Source of the DNA: Diospyros lotus
Lineage: Eukaryota > Streptophyta > Magnoliopsida > Ericales > Ebenaceae
Direction of reading: 5' to 3'
Length of the DNA stretch: 64,000 nt
Assembly: GCF_014633365.1 (NCBI RefSeq)
Contig: NC_068347.1
Coordinates: forward strand, 31,972,116 to 32,036,115
Numbering within the stretch: the stretch's first letter is position 1; every line of letters begins with the position of its first letter. A program made the translations under genes and the position numbers. The notes under the pieces were generated by a model, which worked only from the letters and a program-made list of their open reading frames with translations, searched no databases and was not told the origin of the DNA. Positions 1-11,940 of this stretch are shown here, in pieces.

Positions 1-960
1 AAATACAGGGGGAAATGATTATGCCACTTTTAAAGTTGGAACTACCACTACGACTATGGCTATCCATTACGAAGTGATCAACCAAGTTTCCTACAGCTCC
101 ATTCCTAGCAGCAAGCAGCCTCACTATATAACTGCATTCCTACTTAATAAAAAGCAAATATGACTAATATAATCAACATATTAAATTTTTAATCATGAAT
201 CCACTATAGCAACTAAATTTTTTCTAAAATGACCATAGATGAAACACTAACTCCAAAACATTAAGGAAATTCTCAAGTGTAACCAAACAACTATCACTAC
301 AAAGTGATCAACTAAAACTACGTCGAGAGTAAATACAGGAGGAAATGATTATGCCACTTTCAAAGTTCAACTACCACTATGATTATGGCTATCCATTATG
401 CAATGATCAACCAAGTTTCCTACAGCTCCATTCCTAGCAGCAAGCAGCCTCACTATATAACTGCATTCCTACTTAATAAAAAGCAAATATGACTAATATA
501 ATCAATATATTAAATTTTTAATCATGAATCCACTATAGCAACTAAAATATTTTCTAAAATGACCATAGATGAAACACTAACTCCCAAACACTAAGGAAAT
601 TCTCAAATGTAAGTTATGTAACCAAACAACTATCACTACAAAGTGATCAACTAAAACTATGTCGAGAGTAAATACAGGACATGATTTTGCCACTTTCAAA
701 GTTCAACTACCACTATGATTATCGCTATCCATTACGCAATGATCAACCAAGTTTTCTAAAGCTCTATTCCTAGCGCTAGCAGTTAGAAACCTCACTATAT
801 AACTGCAGTCCTACTTAAGAAAACAAGAAACCAACTAATATCTTCAACATATTAAAGTATTAATCATGAATCCATAATACCAACTAAAATCCTGCTAAAA
901 TGGCCATAGATGAAACACCAGTTCCAAAACATTCTCAAATGTAACCACACCACATACATA
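1..960. repeat. Tandem triplication of a ~330-340 bp unit
   Basis: Three consecutive copies start at about 1, 331 and 670 with the shared opening AAATACAGG, giving units of 330 and 339 bp; the third decays near 960. Shared landmarks in every copy include TGATCAACCAAGTTT, CCTCACTATATAACTGCA and AATCATGAATCCA. The first two copies differ by few substitutions and small indels, while the third is more diverged and lacks a block near its start. The array lies just beyond the 3' end of the hnRNP-like gene on the minus strand and may extend beyond the left edge of the window. It has no coding potential that I can see. Confidence 0.9.
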
Positions 961-1286
961 ATGTTTAACATAAGCTAGCATAGCTCTAACACTATGAAAA
1001 GAACGGCTCCAGATTAGCAAATAGCAAATAGCACATATATGAGCAAGCCCAATTTAAACTACAGTCAAGCAATTACTAAAGAAAGACAATTCAACATCTC
1101 AAATTACTACTTATTATGCTCTATTCAAGTAGCTACAGAAAACTATGGGAGTCAAGCAATCCAACCAGTCCCAATGCTTGTAATGAGATCTAACAAAAGT
1201 CAGCCCTCCTGCCAGAAGCACAGTAATAGCATTTACTGCATGTACTCAGATCAAAAAGGTGTCCTGGCCAAAGTTGAATTAACAAA

Positions 1287-4200
1287 TCACTGTTGTTGAG
1301 CCTGTCGAGTAGGAGCACCGCCATAACCAAGATGTGCACCATGAGCTCCATTTACCTGAACCCCATAATTTCCAGAAGTTTGAGAGGGGTCAGACCTCCA
1401 TCCTGGAATTCCATACCCTGCATTTACATTCACATCACCATAGCTACCACCCATATAGCCTCCACCTTGCAGCTCTCCACCACCACCCCCAGCAGAAGCA
1501 TTGCTATTTGGAACACTGCCAGCTCGACCTCCAACAGCACCATATGCAGCTTGATTTGCATATGAACCATCAGCCCCTCCATATCCACCATAACCATAAC
1601 CTTGGTTCCCATATCCTGAAGGTCCACCTGGAGACTGAGCTGTGGCTGCTGTCATGGGCCCACCGGTACCAGGACCACCACCACTTGCATTAGGGGTACC
1701 CCAAGGAGAAGCATTTCCATACCCCACAGCCCCATACCCAGAAGGAGTCTGAGAGCTCCACGAATTTCGAGGGGCACCTGGTGGACCACCTCCATAACCA
1801 GGACTAGGAACATTTGGGTTTCCATAGGCCCCACCATGAGGGCCACCATATCCTGGATTGGTACCACCATAACCACTGTAACCACCATAGCCCATACTGT
1901 TACTGGCTGGAGAATACCCATAACCAGGAGCACTAAATGCAGAAGAACCATAAGGAGGAAACCCTCCAGTATTCTGAGAATGCATATACCTGTTGGAATC
2001 GGCACGACCATCGTATGAACCTGAATTGCCACCAGAAGCGCCATAACCCTGATAAGCACCACCTCCACCACTAGATGCAGTATTAGCTGAGGAACGGCCA
2101 CCACCACTAGGGTTGGCATCTTTGGGAAGAGCCCGCTTCACTTCCACTTGCTTACCATCTAAGTCATGGAATTGCTTGTGCAGAACTCTATCAACTGCAT
2201 CCTCACTGTCAAAGGAAATAAATCCAAACCCACGAGGTCGCTGGGTTTGCTGATCATACATGACTACGACATCACTAACATTACCATAAATTTCAAAATA
2301 CTGACGAAACCCTTCCTCAGTTATTGTAGGTGGCAAGCCTCCAACAAATATTTTCTTGGTCCTGAAATTTCCGCCACCTCCATAGCTTCTAGCATTACTA
2401 GAGTTCCCAGATCTGGAGGAAATCTGCTGATCCTCTCTAGATAAAGCCCTCTTAGCCTCAACCTGAATAGTGAAAACACATTGTAATGTGAAATGAGAAA
2501 TATGATGAAGAGATAAAAAAGGCTCATCTCCAACTCCAGGCATAGCAAACAAAAACAAATCTAAGACACTACTACACATTTTATACATAAAAACAACAAC
2601 ATCAAGACTTAATCCTACAAGGCAAGATTAACTACATGAATTCTAGCTCACTAATCATCTCTATTTATGGTCATATCTTTTGTAAAACCCTTATAGATCA
2701 AATCATACCTAAGAATTTCCCGTCAATTTTTTTCTTGGTCTTCCTATTTCTCTTTTTCTAGACACATTTTATATGTATATCTTTGTTAAATTTATACAAA
2801 CAATTCATATAAATAGACCCATCCAGTATCAATCACATGCTAACAAGTAAGGGGCAAATTGACAAAGCTTCTAATTATCAGTTTTTAGTTTACAAATTCA
2901 GTTGTCATTTTTTTGTGTTCAATTTCAATTAAATAATAAAAATTAAAAACGTTTATAACTTTGTTTTACTATCAAAATTTTGTTTCTTTTATCTGGTGAT
3001 TAAATATATGTAATAATTTAATTGATGTAGATAAAAATATCCTTGTAAAATATGGTCATTTTCTCCTCCTCCCCATGGGTTCCGCAATGCCCAGATTTGC
3101 GCTAGCAAACCCACGGAGCAGGTTAGAGTGGTCTAGGTAATTGGAGGTGCCATAAGAGAGACAGTAGAGAAATGGAGAAGGAAGATCAAGAAGAAATGAA
3201 GAAAAGAATGGAATTTGTGATCGGCATATAAGGAAGTTAAAAATGGAATAGATTAAAATGGTGAAAACATCACTTAGATTTTTTTTTAACACCATCAATT
3301 GTTTTCTTTTTTAAAAAATTTGAAAGTGGAAACTGGAGGAAAAAATGCCAAAAGGGCCCTAAACAATTCCTAGAGTACCAAAAATTGTAACAAAAATTCA
3401 GAAATGGGTGCAAGGTCAATGCATATGTAATATCAGCAACAGATTCACCCAATATCCAATGAGAGTTAATGGTTAATACAATTCTTAGAGGACCAAAAAA
3501 TGTAACAAGGCGTTTAAAAGTTAGCACAAAGTCAATGCGTATGCCATGTTAATAACCCACACAACAAGAATGTTGGTATAAATGCCATGAGTGGCATGCC
3601 TTGACATACAAACATGTAATGATATTAGTTAATGCATGCACAACCACGTACATCACTCGTGCAAGTAGACATATCTATGGTAAAGTAGCATTATCAAAAT
3701 TTAAAATATTTCAACATCCACATGCAACTAGATGATACATTTGCCAAAATATAGCAAAATAAGGTTAAAGATCTTTGGCTTGATCAATCATCAAACCATC
3801 CAACAAAAATTGGCAAGGGAAAGTATCGTATATTTCAAGGGCACTTGCCAACAAGGGGAAAAAACACATCATGTGTTCCCTTATTGGGAAGAGTGTCATA
3901 TTTTCTATTTTGTTCACATGTAGAAAATAAAATTCTCACTAATTTTGCAAGGAATACTCAGAGCATGGGACTTCAAAACAGAAGAGAACAATATATTGAA
4001 CAGACAGTGAAGAGAAAATAGAGAAGACAAATTCATACCACAGAAAACACACCTTTACATGTACCAAGACACGGATACTCACATACATCAACAGACTTAT
4101 CTTCCTAAGAACTATTTTTCTATGGCATTAAAAAACAACTAAAAGCCATAATGGCCAAGGCCATGTGAACCGTGACCTACATAAAAAGGAAGAATAAAAA

Positions 4201-5034
4201 CATTATTTCATCCTTCCACCCTTTTTTAATTCAGTGATTAGGAGGAGAAAGCAAAGAACAAGAGATAGTTATTATCATTCTCAGTTTCCTTCATTTTCAG
4301 TCCTACTTTTAAAATTATTCAGTCCTGTTTCTCAAGAAATCAAACAAGGGACAGTCATTTTCTTCTCATTTTCTCAAAAAATAAAATCAAACAAAAAAAG
4401 CATTAGTCGCATCTCATTTCTCCTTTTAAACTTTCTAATCCACAAGTTTCAAATAGAGGCTACTGTTACCACATAAAACATACGCCAAACAACATGACCA
4501 AGCACAATCATAGATATAATGTATACCATTTATACGAACATGTTTTGCCGAATTTTGCTATTCGGTCGTGAAACCATGAAATAAGAGAACCACATCAGAC
4601 AGTGGAGTAAAAAACATAATTTTCCTGTTATGCTAGAAGAAAATTGATGAGAAGACACATCAAATGGCCGAATAAAACCATAGTCCGCACAGAAATTGTA
4701 CAACACACATACAAATAAGAACATCTCCACGCAAGAACGCCACATGTCAAAAACCTAGAAACTGAAACCCAAAAAGACACATCAAAAAATGGAGTGCAGG
4801 ACCGAATCTCACCATTCGACCGTCGATTACATGCTTCTCCCGCAGAACTCTATCAAGAACGGAAGGATCTGAAAAGACGACAAAACCGAAACCCCTAGGC
4901 CTTCCATTTGTCTTGTCCCTCATCACCACCGTCTGCAAGACCTCGCCATAGAGCCCGAAATGGTCCTTGAGCTTATCCTCGTCCGTCTCCCACGATATCC
5001 CTCCGATGAAGAGCTTCCCCTGATCCGAATCCAT
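1287..5034 (-). CDS. hnRNP1-like RNA-binding protein, two RRMs and Gly-rich tail (2 exons)
   Basis: Coding exons, 5' to 3' on the minus strand: 5034-4813 (74 codons, phase 0, donor GTGAGA) and 2462-1287 (391 codons plus TGA, acceptor TATTCAG), giving 465 residues. RRM1 spans about residues 6-81, with RNP2 LFIGGI (8-13) and RNP1 RGFGFVVF (47-54). The intron splits RRM1 at GRM/VEAKRAL. RRM2 spans about 110-190, with RNP2 KIFVGG (111-116) and RNP1 RGFGFISF (151-158). Residues ~195-465 form a low-complexity Gly/Tyr/Ser/Asn/Pro tail. This architecture is typical of plant nuclear heterogeneous nuclear ribonucleoprotein 1-like proteins, which bind pre-mRNA or mRNA; the specific targets here are unknown. 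The start at MDSDQGKLFIGG is the usual N-terminus of the family. An upstream in-frame ATG would add only a short unconserved extension. The 2350-bp intron carries an RTE-LINE tail. Confidence 0.92.
2463..4812 (-). other. Intron 1 of the hnRNP1-like gene
   Basis: A 2350-bp phase-0 intron, donor GTGAGATTC and acceptor TTCACTATTCAG on the minus strand. It holds AT-rich filler and an RTE-LINE 3' tail relic near 2593-2720. Short open frames inside it show no recognisable domain. Confidence 0.9.
2593..2720 (-). mobile_element. RTE-clade LINE 3' tail relic
   Basis: The order of landmarks (ACAACATCA, then CTTAATCCTACAA, then CTACATGAATTCTAG, then TCATATCTTTTGTAA) parallels the 3' end of the larger RTE LINE at 18311-20045, read in the same orientation. 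Only the non-coding tail and perhaps the last codons are recognisable, so this is a heavily 5'-truncated, diverged copy. Confidence 0.5.
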
Positions 5035-5819
5035 CACTTTTCCCTCTCTATATCTAAACGCATACAAATATTTGTGGCTGTGTGGGGGCTTTCTCTCTCC
5101 AGAATCAGAATCTCTCGCAGTGAGAGAGTGATGGCTTACGGGAAGAAGCCGGCTAGGTTTTGTGCGGAGAGGAAAGGGGACGAAAACAAGAGAGAGAAAT
5201 GGAAATCATGATATAATTTAAACGACCGAGATTTGATATTCCGAAAGGTTCCCCTGCTTCGATTTTACGATGAGTTCAGATTTTTTTTTTTTTTTTCAAA
5301 GATGGGGGACGGCTGTGATTTGATGACGTAAGGCCTTGCAATAACTGGGTTGTGATTGTTAAAATGTTTGTTAAGAGTTTTTTATTTATTTGAGAATATT
5401 TAATTAGTTGATCATTTTATAAAAAGACATTAATTTTTATAAAATTATTTTTAATTTTATAAATAAAAAATATAATATAATTTTACTAAAATGTAAATAC
5501 GTTATCATAACATATATGCTATTAGCACCAAAAAGTCAAACGTTTTCGATTTTAACAATTTTATACAATACTTTTAATTTTGATAAAAAAAACTTAATTT
5601 TTGAAATTAGTTATAATTTTAATCAATAATAAAATTAATTTTGACCAATGTGTGACTTTGCGCATATGATGTGCCATTTGGCATTTAGATTTTTTTAATT
5701 TTTTTTATTATTTTCTAAAAAAAATCATTATTTTCTCTTCTTTGTCATGGCCATTTATCGCCTTGCCTCGTTGCCACCCAAGACCACCTAATTATCTTGT
5801 CGCTTTCTCTCTACTTTGC

Positions 5820-5995
5820 ATGAATTGATTAACACACATAACAACATATATACATACACATATAGAAATATTTACACATAGCAACATTTATATATAAACA
5901 TATACACACACAACAACAACACATATATATACACACATAACAATATATATATATACATACACACAACAACAACGTATATATACACACAGAGCAAA
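5820..5995. repeat. Interrupted (TA)n/(CA)n microsatellite
   Basis: A mixed run of TATATA and ACACA blocks with repeated CAACAACA interruptions. Apparent ORFs through it (Tyr/Ile/Cys/Val-rich) are artefacts of the low complexity. Confidence 0.85.
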
Positions 5996-6109
5996 ATATA
6001 CAATAGTCGATGATTAGATGGGCGACGAAAAGCTGATTGAGTGAATGTAGGGGTGATGATGATGCTAGCAGGAGAGAAAGGGTGAAAGAGAGATTGATGA
6101 TAAAATCTG

Positions 6110-6290
6110 ACGGCCTTCATCGAATAAGTTCCAATCAAACTTTTTTATATGGCCTTCGTTATTAGACTTTTCTAATCAGACTTCTACAACTTTTATTATC
6201 GAATTTATACGGTCTCCATTATCAAACTTCTACGACCTTCATTATCGAACTTTTACGACTTTCATTATCGGATTTCTTCGATTGAAATTA
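6110..6290. repeat. Degenerate short tandem repeat (TTCATTATCGAACTT-like)
   Basis: The phrase TTCATTATCGAACTT and variants such as TTTATTATCGAATTT and CTCCATTATCAAACTT recur about six times. Spacing is roughly 25-35 bp, interleaved with CTACGACC-like words. Probably a decayed minisatellite. Confidence 0.6.
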
Positions 6291-6880
6291 ATTTTAAAAA
6301 TTTGGCTCTCTTGTCAAAATTGAAAGTATATTGAATAAAATTATCAAAACTTAAAATGGTTTTGACTTTTTAGTGTTAATAGTCCTAACATATATTGTAA
6401 GTAGAAGTTTATAAAATGGGAATTAAATCAGATTATATGTTAAAGAACAATGATTAAGTTGTAATAAGTATATTTTATTTTTAGATAATATGTATTTGTA
6501 ACATCTTGTGTTTGATATTTTTAAATAATTTATTAATTAGAGATAAATGCATTGTGTTTTAAAATATATAATCAATTAATAAAATAATTATATTTAAAAT
6601 ATAATAATTAACATTACCCACAAATAGATTTATACAAACAAAAGCTAATGACAATTTTTTGAATTGTGATTTATATATTTCTATTTTTTACGCAACAAGG
6701 AAAGAAAATGAACGGAAGAATGGACAGGCGGCGCCGTAAGTTTTGAGGAAAATAATGACTTTGGTGCTGTTCTACCGAACTCGTGCGCCCACCTCATTCA
6801 TCATTTAAACTCTCCAACGTTCCTATTTTCAAAAGCAGTTGGAGCCAGTTCCCATTCAAATTTCCATGACTCTACACGCT

Positions 6881-6908
6881 CTGTCTCTCTCTCTCTCTCT
6901 CTCTCTCG
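6881..6908 (+). repeat. (CT)n tract in the 5' leader
   Basis: An uninterrupted pyrimidine dinucleotide tract about 90 bp upstream of the ATG at 6998. Such tracts are common in plant core promoters and 5' leaders (Y-patch-like), so it probably marks the transcription start region of the downstream gene. Confidence 0.6.
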
Positions 6909-6997
6909 CTCCAATGTTTAGTTTAAGATAGAGAGACCCTTTGAACAAAATCCTCCAGATCAGGGAAGACTTCGGGAAGCCTGTAAGAGCTTCTCCG

Positions 6998-8253
6998 ATG
7001 GGATGCTTTCTTGCCTGTTTCGGCTTCTCGAAGAAGCGAGGGCGCCGGAAGCTGGCCAACAAACTCCTGTCCGAACACCATGTGAGCCCCTCTCTTCAAG
7101 CTTCATCCCTTTAATTTCTTTGAATCTGCAGCTGATTTTCTTATGAATCCAGTTGTTGTTCCCGTCTGTTGCAGAGCCATGGAAGCTACCAGCCTCTGGA
7201 CTCTGATGTTTCCGTTTCCCCCACCAAATTTGACATCTCAGGGAACCCCAATAGCTCCGAGTCTGAATTCAGGTTTCTCCCCATGATTGTCTTGGATTTC
7301 TCTGGTTCCGCCTTCTGTTAATTTTAGTTGACAAAGAACTTCGATTTCTATGGTGACCCAACCAGTCGATTGGGTCGGCCAACAGGTACAAGGTCATAAT
7401 TTTGCCGCTCATTGGCCGACTTATTCGACACAAATATTTTTTTTGATAAAACTTTATCAAAAATACTCAAATTTAGCATTTAGTAAGATAAAAGATTTGA
7501 TATGTTATCGTTATGCCTCTATCAATTTCGATTTTCCTTTGTTTCTGTGGGTTTCTGTGTAGTAGTAAGGGGAAGGGGAGGTCAAGCCTGAGGATCAAGA
7601 AGAAAGTAAGCTTCAATTTGAACGTAAAGGCCTACGAGCCACTGCCAAATCCTGATTTCAGCAGTCACTTGTCAGATAGCGACGACGAAAGGTGTCTAGA
7701 GAAGAAAGAAGATTCAGGGGCATCAGAGACGAGCAATTATCCCCCGGGTCATCGATACCAGAATTGCAGGGACAGCTTTGACGAAGAGGATGGCATAGAG
7801 CTCGAGGACAGCGACAACAATGGTGATGACAGCGATGAAAACGATGAGGATTACGATAGTGCTGACGATGGAAGAATGAGCCAAGAAGAAGAGTTAGCAA
7901 TGGAATCAGAGAACAGGGTCGAATCTGTTGAATTGGATCGAGAAATGAAGAGAGTTGAATTGAATTTCAAGGCAGCCAGAGACAGGAACCAGTATGTGGT
8001 TTCTGTGCTGAACCCAGTTGAAAATCTCACTCAATGGAGGGCAGTAAAAGCCAGAGCAGCAGCAGCACCACCACCAGTGAAGAAGGAGAACATTCCATCA
8101 CCAACTTTGAATTATAAACCAAACCATAACCAGCCAAGGCCTGTAATGGCAGAGATTACAGTTGATGCCAGCCTGTCAAACTGGTTGATTTCAACCAAGA
8201 CAGAATCCATCAATACGGTTCCAATCAAACACAAGCAAGTAAACCAATTGTGA
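6998..8253 (+). CDS. Plant-specific acidic protein with MGC lipidation-type N-terminus (3 exons)
   Basis: Exons 6998-7081, 7175-7272 and 7563 (or 7566)-8253, with a stop at 8251-8253; about 290 residues. The N-terminus MGCFLACFGFSKKRGRRK combines Gly2 (N-myristoylation), Cys3/Cys7 (possible S-acylation) and a basic patch, suggesting membrane anchoring. The middle has a basic KKKVSFNLNVKAYEPL segment, then a strongly acidic stretch rich in Asp/Glu/Asn (about 7790-7870), then a helical Lys/Glu region. The end has a MAEITVDASLSNWL block that I recall from a plant-only family of unknown function. The third exon begins at a tandem TAGTAG acceptor. After the TGA, another frame stays open for about 20 codons to 8301-8303 and meets a good donor (CAAGTGAGT), so the annotated C-terminus may be a frameshifted or alternative end. 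The function is not known to me. Confidence 0.8.
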
Positions 8254-8308
8254 TAAACAGAATGAAGGATTCTGGGGCTGCAGAGGCTTACCTGAAGCTC
8301 AAGTGAGT

Positions 8309-9480
8309 CCTTGACTTGTTGAAGTTAAACAAAGAGTGTGATAATAACTCCAGTTTCATTCATTATATTGTATCCTTCCTTTTGAAATTTGTTGAGTTTG
8401 CTGATTGTTTTGTGAATGCTGATGTCTTATGGTGGTTCTGTTGTTGCCCATAAAGGGTGAATTTGTTTTTTGTTTAAAAGTATTTTTCAGGCACCACCAA
8501 TAGTTTACTTTTAGTATTCTAGGTTTCTGTGGCTTGTTTTTTGTTTCTATCAAAACGTCTTACATTATATAAAAAAAAACATGTTATCCAGCAAAAAAAA
8601 AAAGCGTTTATCTTGTAAAATGCGTTCCAAAAGATAAAAAAACCATCTGCCAGATGAGAAAAAAAAAAAATCAGCAAACTCATGAAACCAGGTTCTGGAT
8701 TGAACTTCTCCTTGGGTTTTATCCCTAACAAGATAGCTAAGAAAGGATCATTCTCACAAGAGCACTTATGAAAGATCCGCATTCCATTCGAAATAATTCA
8801 GAGAATTGCATGAAATAATAGTAATCTATCAGTTTTCAACTCAACCTTATTGCAAAAGAAAAATGTTCAAGTTAATTTACATCCGCCAGGAAGCATGAAA
8901 TTTCATTATGCAAAAAAAGGCAATATGAACTTTCACAGAGAAATATTTCCCTGCTAATATGAGGCTCTGAATGGAATCAAAGAACAATGTGTTTACCAGA
9001 TCAAACTGAGTAAATAAATGGCATATGGGCTTAAACAGTGATGGAAATGAGGCTTCTGATTGAGGTAAATTCTAGAAATTGAGGTAGAGAGTTCCTTGCT
9101 TGATCATACTTTGACACATCACTGTACTCTGATGATCAAGTATCAACCACGCAGCCCACATTATGACTAACAAAAATTAAAACTTCTAATTTTACCGAAT
9201 ATAACACAGTATCATTAGCAGTTAACAATGTCAGAATTTTTATATACACACAAATAAAATTGATGTCAACTGGAAACTCATTTTAATAGATGGTGCCTCA
9301 GATGAAACACAACAATTTTCCACTTTACACTTGTGCACCAGTTAGGAAGACTTTCTTCTATCCATATAGCAGGGAGTGATTTCCGTTGCCGTTCTCAAAA
9401 CTCCCATCAAAACGTGGCAGGGATGAATTCCTTAGCACATTCAACAGGAACTCACTGATAAGTGGTTTATTGAGTCGGAT
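8309..9480. other. Convergent intergenic region
   Basis: Lies between the 3' ends of the plus-strand MGC protein gene and the minus-strand 99-residue protein gene. It will hold both 3' UTRs. Poly-A runs occur at 8570-8610 and 8655-8670. I see no gene, repeat family or structured RNA. Confidence 0.7.
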
Positions 9481-11940
9481 CTACAATATGACACAGATGC
9501 ACGAATCTGAATCCTCATCATCAGAGTCACTCGCATCACTGCAGGGACAGAATACAAGGTAACAGATGTTGACAGTTTACTGTAGATAATCTATACCAAT
9601 GGCATCAATAAAGCAATCAAGCAAATCATTGGGTAACAACAACAATAACCCCAAGCCTTAATCCAGCTAGGTGGGGTTGGCTACATGATTTCTAAAACCC
9701 CCGTCATCTCTATCCATTGCCATATACTTTGTAATGGCAATATCCCATGTCATGTCTAAAGGTTTGGCCTTCCTTCCCCTCTTTTACTAAAAATTTTCTC
9801 CATTTCACGCACTTGCCTCATCAGTACCAAACCAGTATAATCAGAACTCCCACATTTTACAAATAAAAGCAATTAACCAAAAGTGTTATATCCTCCCAAA
9901 TATAAATTGTTCTACGTACTTCTCCAGCTACCAGAGATCGCGATATACTTCTTAGTTAACCCCATTTGAGTATTCAAGGCACTCAAGAGACTGAATATTT
10001 TTGTCTGTTCGTTTTGACAAGTAAGCAATTTGCTTGTGAAGACTAGCTCAATAATATGGAAATAAGCAAATTGAACACTTTGTGAAGATTAGTTCAAAGT
10101 GCCCTGACAACCAAGAACACTTGGGGAATGAGTAACACAGTTTCTTCAATTATTAAGGCAAGCTGATGCAAAGAAGACACCGCATGCAGAGCAGTAATCA
10201 CTCTGGACAACAAGAAAGGACTTGAAGTGACAGGACAAGTAGCAATAAAGGGTGTGCCAGTGCATGAGGCTGCCTTTTTGCAGTGGTTGGGGAAGGGTTT
10301 TATTTGTACACAGCCTTCTCCTTGCTTTTTTTACAAAGAGGATGTTTCCATAACTCAAACCCATGACCTTTTAGTCACAAAGAAGCAACCTTACTGTTGC
10401 TACCAACGCTCACCCTCATAAGGTAGCAAGAAAGGATTTAACAAACTAAAATTTTTGCAGCGCTGGTGTACATGCCCATGCTTACTACCATATGATGTTT
10501 CAAGCCTTGCAGCCTACTAGAAAATGGTCTCTGCTTAAGTGGCATGATGGCACTAGTCACATCCCTCTCAATTTTCCTCCTTGATGTGTGCGCGTGGGTG
10601 CTGCTAAGCAAGATAAGAAGAATAGTTGATCAGGTATTACCAAAGTCATTAGTTGATCTGGTTAACAATTAACGGCTTTTTCTACACAATTGATGTGTGT
10701 ATGTGTGGGTGTTACTATAGAACATGAAATATATAGTATAAAATGGAAAATAATATATGCACCATAACTAACACACATCTTAATATTGATACACAACCTT
10801 GCAGGGCTTGCTTCCAACATGGGAAGCTCATTAGACAATGGGAAATTAGAACAGTAATAACTTTTTTAGACATCCATGTCCGCAAACCCCAGTACTGGTT
10901 CGTAGGGAAGTGATCATGATTTCTTTAAGTGGAGAAGAAGCCTTCAGGTTAAAGCCAACAGAATCTGACCTGGAGTTAGATTACAATTGACAATTGAGAA
11001 CTAAAATTGAGATAGTGAACCAATGGAACTGACAGGTCTAATGGACACATCCTGACAGTAACATACTCAATAGGTTAAGCTCTAACTATGGAAACAGAGA
11101 TGTCAAGCTGGCTGCCCCATCTTACGAAGTGATAAAACTACAATTTCAAATATAGGCATGGAGATCTCAGTTATGACATGGGATATATGGCTTTATAGAA
11201 GATAAGGCTACAGATAGAGATGGTTGGAGATCCAGTGGAAATTAAAACTGGCGATTGTTGTTGTCATATATATATATATATATATATCTTCTACAACCAG
11301 TTGCAAGTCCTATCTTTCAATTATTTTTTGGCAGTTTTATAAGCAAAAAACAATAGAAACACTGCATCTCAGCCTATAACACCACAGACTACTTTACATT
11401 CAACTTGAATGAAGTAATTAATGCTCTATCCTGAATTTTAAGAAGGATTTTGTTCTTTACATTCCACTGCCTAAAAAGGATCTAGTTGTTTCCAAATCTG
11501 ACGCATTTAAAAGGCCTCATGCCCCTCAGCGCTCATATGCACCATATAGATAAGCCACTAACAATTACTTCTTCAACTTAAAGATCCAGAAGTCCAAACC
11601 AATATGTGAAACCATATAAAACGCTGAAAAATCCGAATTTCTGATTACTTCAGCCGGATTATATACATGTAACCAAATGAACAACAAGAATATATTACCT
11701 TGGTTGGAACTCCACTACCTCTGCAAGATTATTCCCATCTTTATCATTCCACTGCACCTTCAGACGTGGCTTGCTAGAATTTTTGGACAACCCACCTCTC
11801 CTAGACGGCAACAAGGACACTGTCTCGCTGTCCTCTTCTGGATCTCCATTCAATTCAACCTTCCCTGGATCCACATCAACCTGGGGCTTGTGCTTAGAAC
11901 TACTTATCGCATTATTAAAATCCTTTCCCTTTCTCTCCAT
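9481..11940 (-). CDS. Small acidic protein with C-terminal CICVIL (CaaX-like), 2 exons
   Basis: Minus-strand coding exons 11940-11699 (80 codons plus 2 nt, donor AG/GTAATA) and 9538-9481 (acceptor CCCTGCAG), giving 99 residues. The exon junction rebuilds Ser in QPSDASDSDDED. The N-terminus is hydrophilic and polar. The core motif RRGGLSKNS followed by KVQWNDKDGNNLAEVVEFQP is recognisable as a conserved plant family of unknown function whose members end in an acidic Asp/Ser run and Cys-Ile-Cys. Here the last four residues are CVIL, matching a CaaX prenylation box; Leu at the last position would favour geranylgeranylation. The intron (2160 bp) carries an Au-like SINE, an RTE tail and a (TA)n tract. 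The second exon has only 18 codons and is easy to miss by ORF scanning. Confidence 0.85.
9630..9790 (-). mobile_element. RTE-clade LINE 3' tail relic
   Basis: ACAACAACAATAAC, AGGTGGGGTTGGCTACATGA and CATATACTTTGTAATGGC appear in the same order and orientation as at the 3' end of the RTE LINE starting at 18311. It is a diverged, 5'-truncated copy in the intron of the 99-residue-protein gene. Confidence 0.65.
10245..10418 (-). mobile_element. Au-like SINE
   Basis: On the minus strand the copy opens with a TGAGGGTGAGCG-like head, followed by GGTAGCAACAGTAAGGTTGC (A-box region), GTGACTAAAAGGTCATGGG and GGTTTGAGTTATGGAAACA (B-box region). It ends with GGCTGTGTACAAATAA, CACTGG and CACCCTTT. This layout matches the angiosperm Au SINE family as I know it. 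It sits in the intron of the 99-residue-protein gene, in the same orientation as the gene. Confidence 0.8.
11265..11287. repeat. (TA)n microsatellite
   Basis: Perfect alternating TA tract inside the intron of the minus-strand 99-residue-protein gene. A potentially polymorphic marker. Confidence 0.9.

Larger units (their letters stand above)
5035..6880. other. Divergent intergenic region between hnRNP-like and MGC-protein genes
   Basis: It contains the 5' leader and promoter of the minus-strand hnRNP gene (about 5035-5300) and, towards 6880, that of the plus-strand gene starting at 6998. A T-run lies at 5281-5296. The rest is AT-rich with CA/TA microsatellites at 5820-5995 and a degenerate tandem repeat at 6110-6290. 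No gene is seen. Confidence 0.7.
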
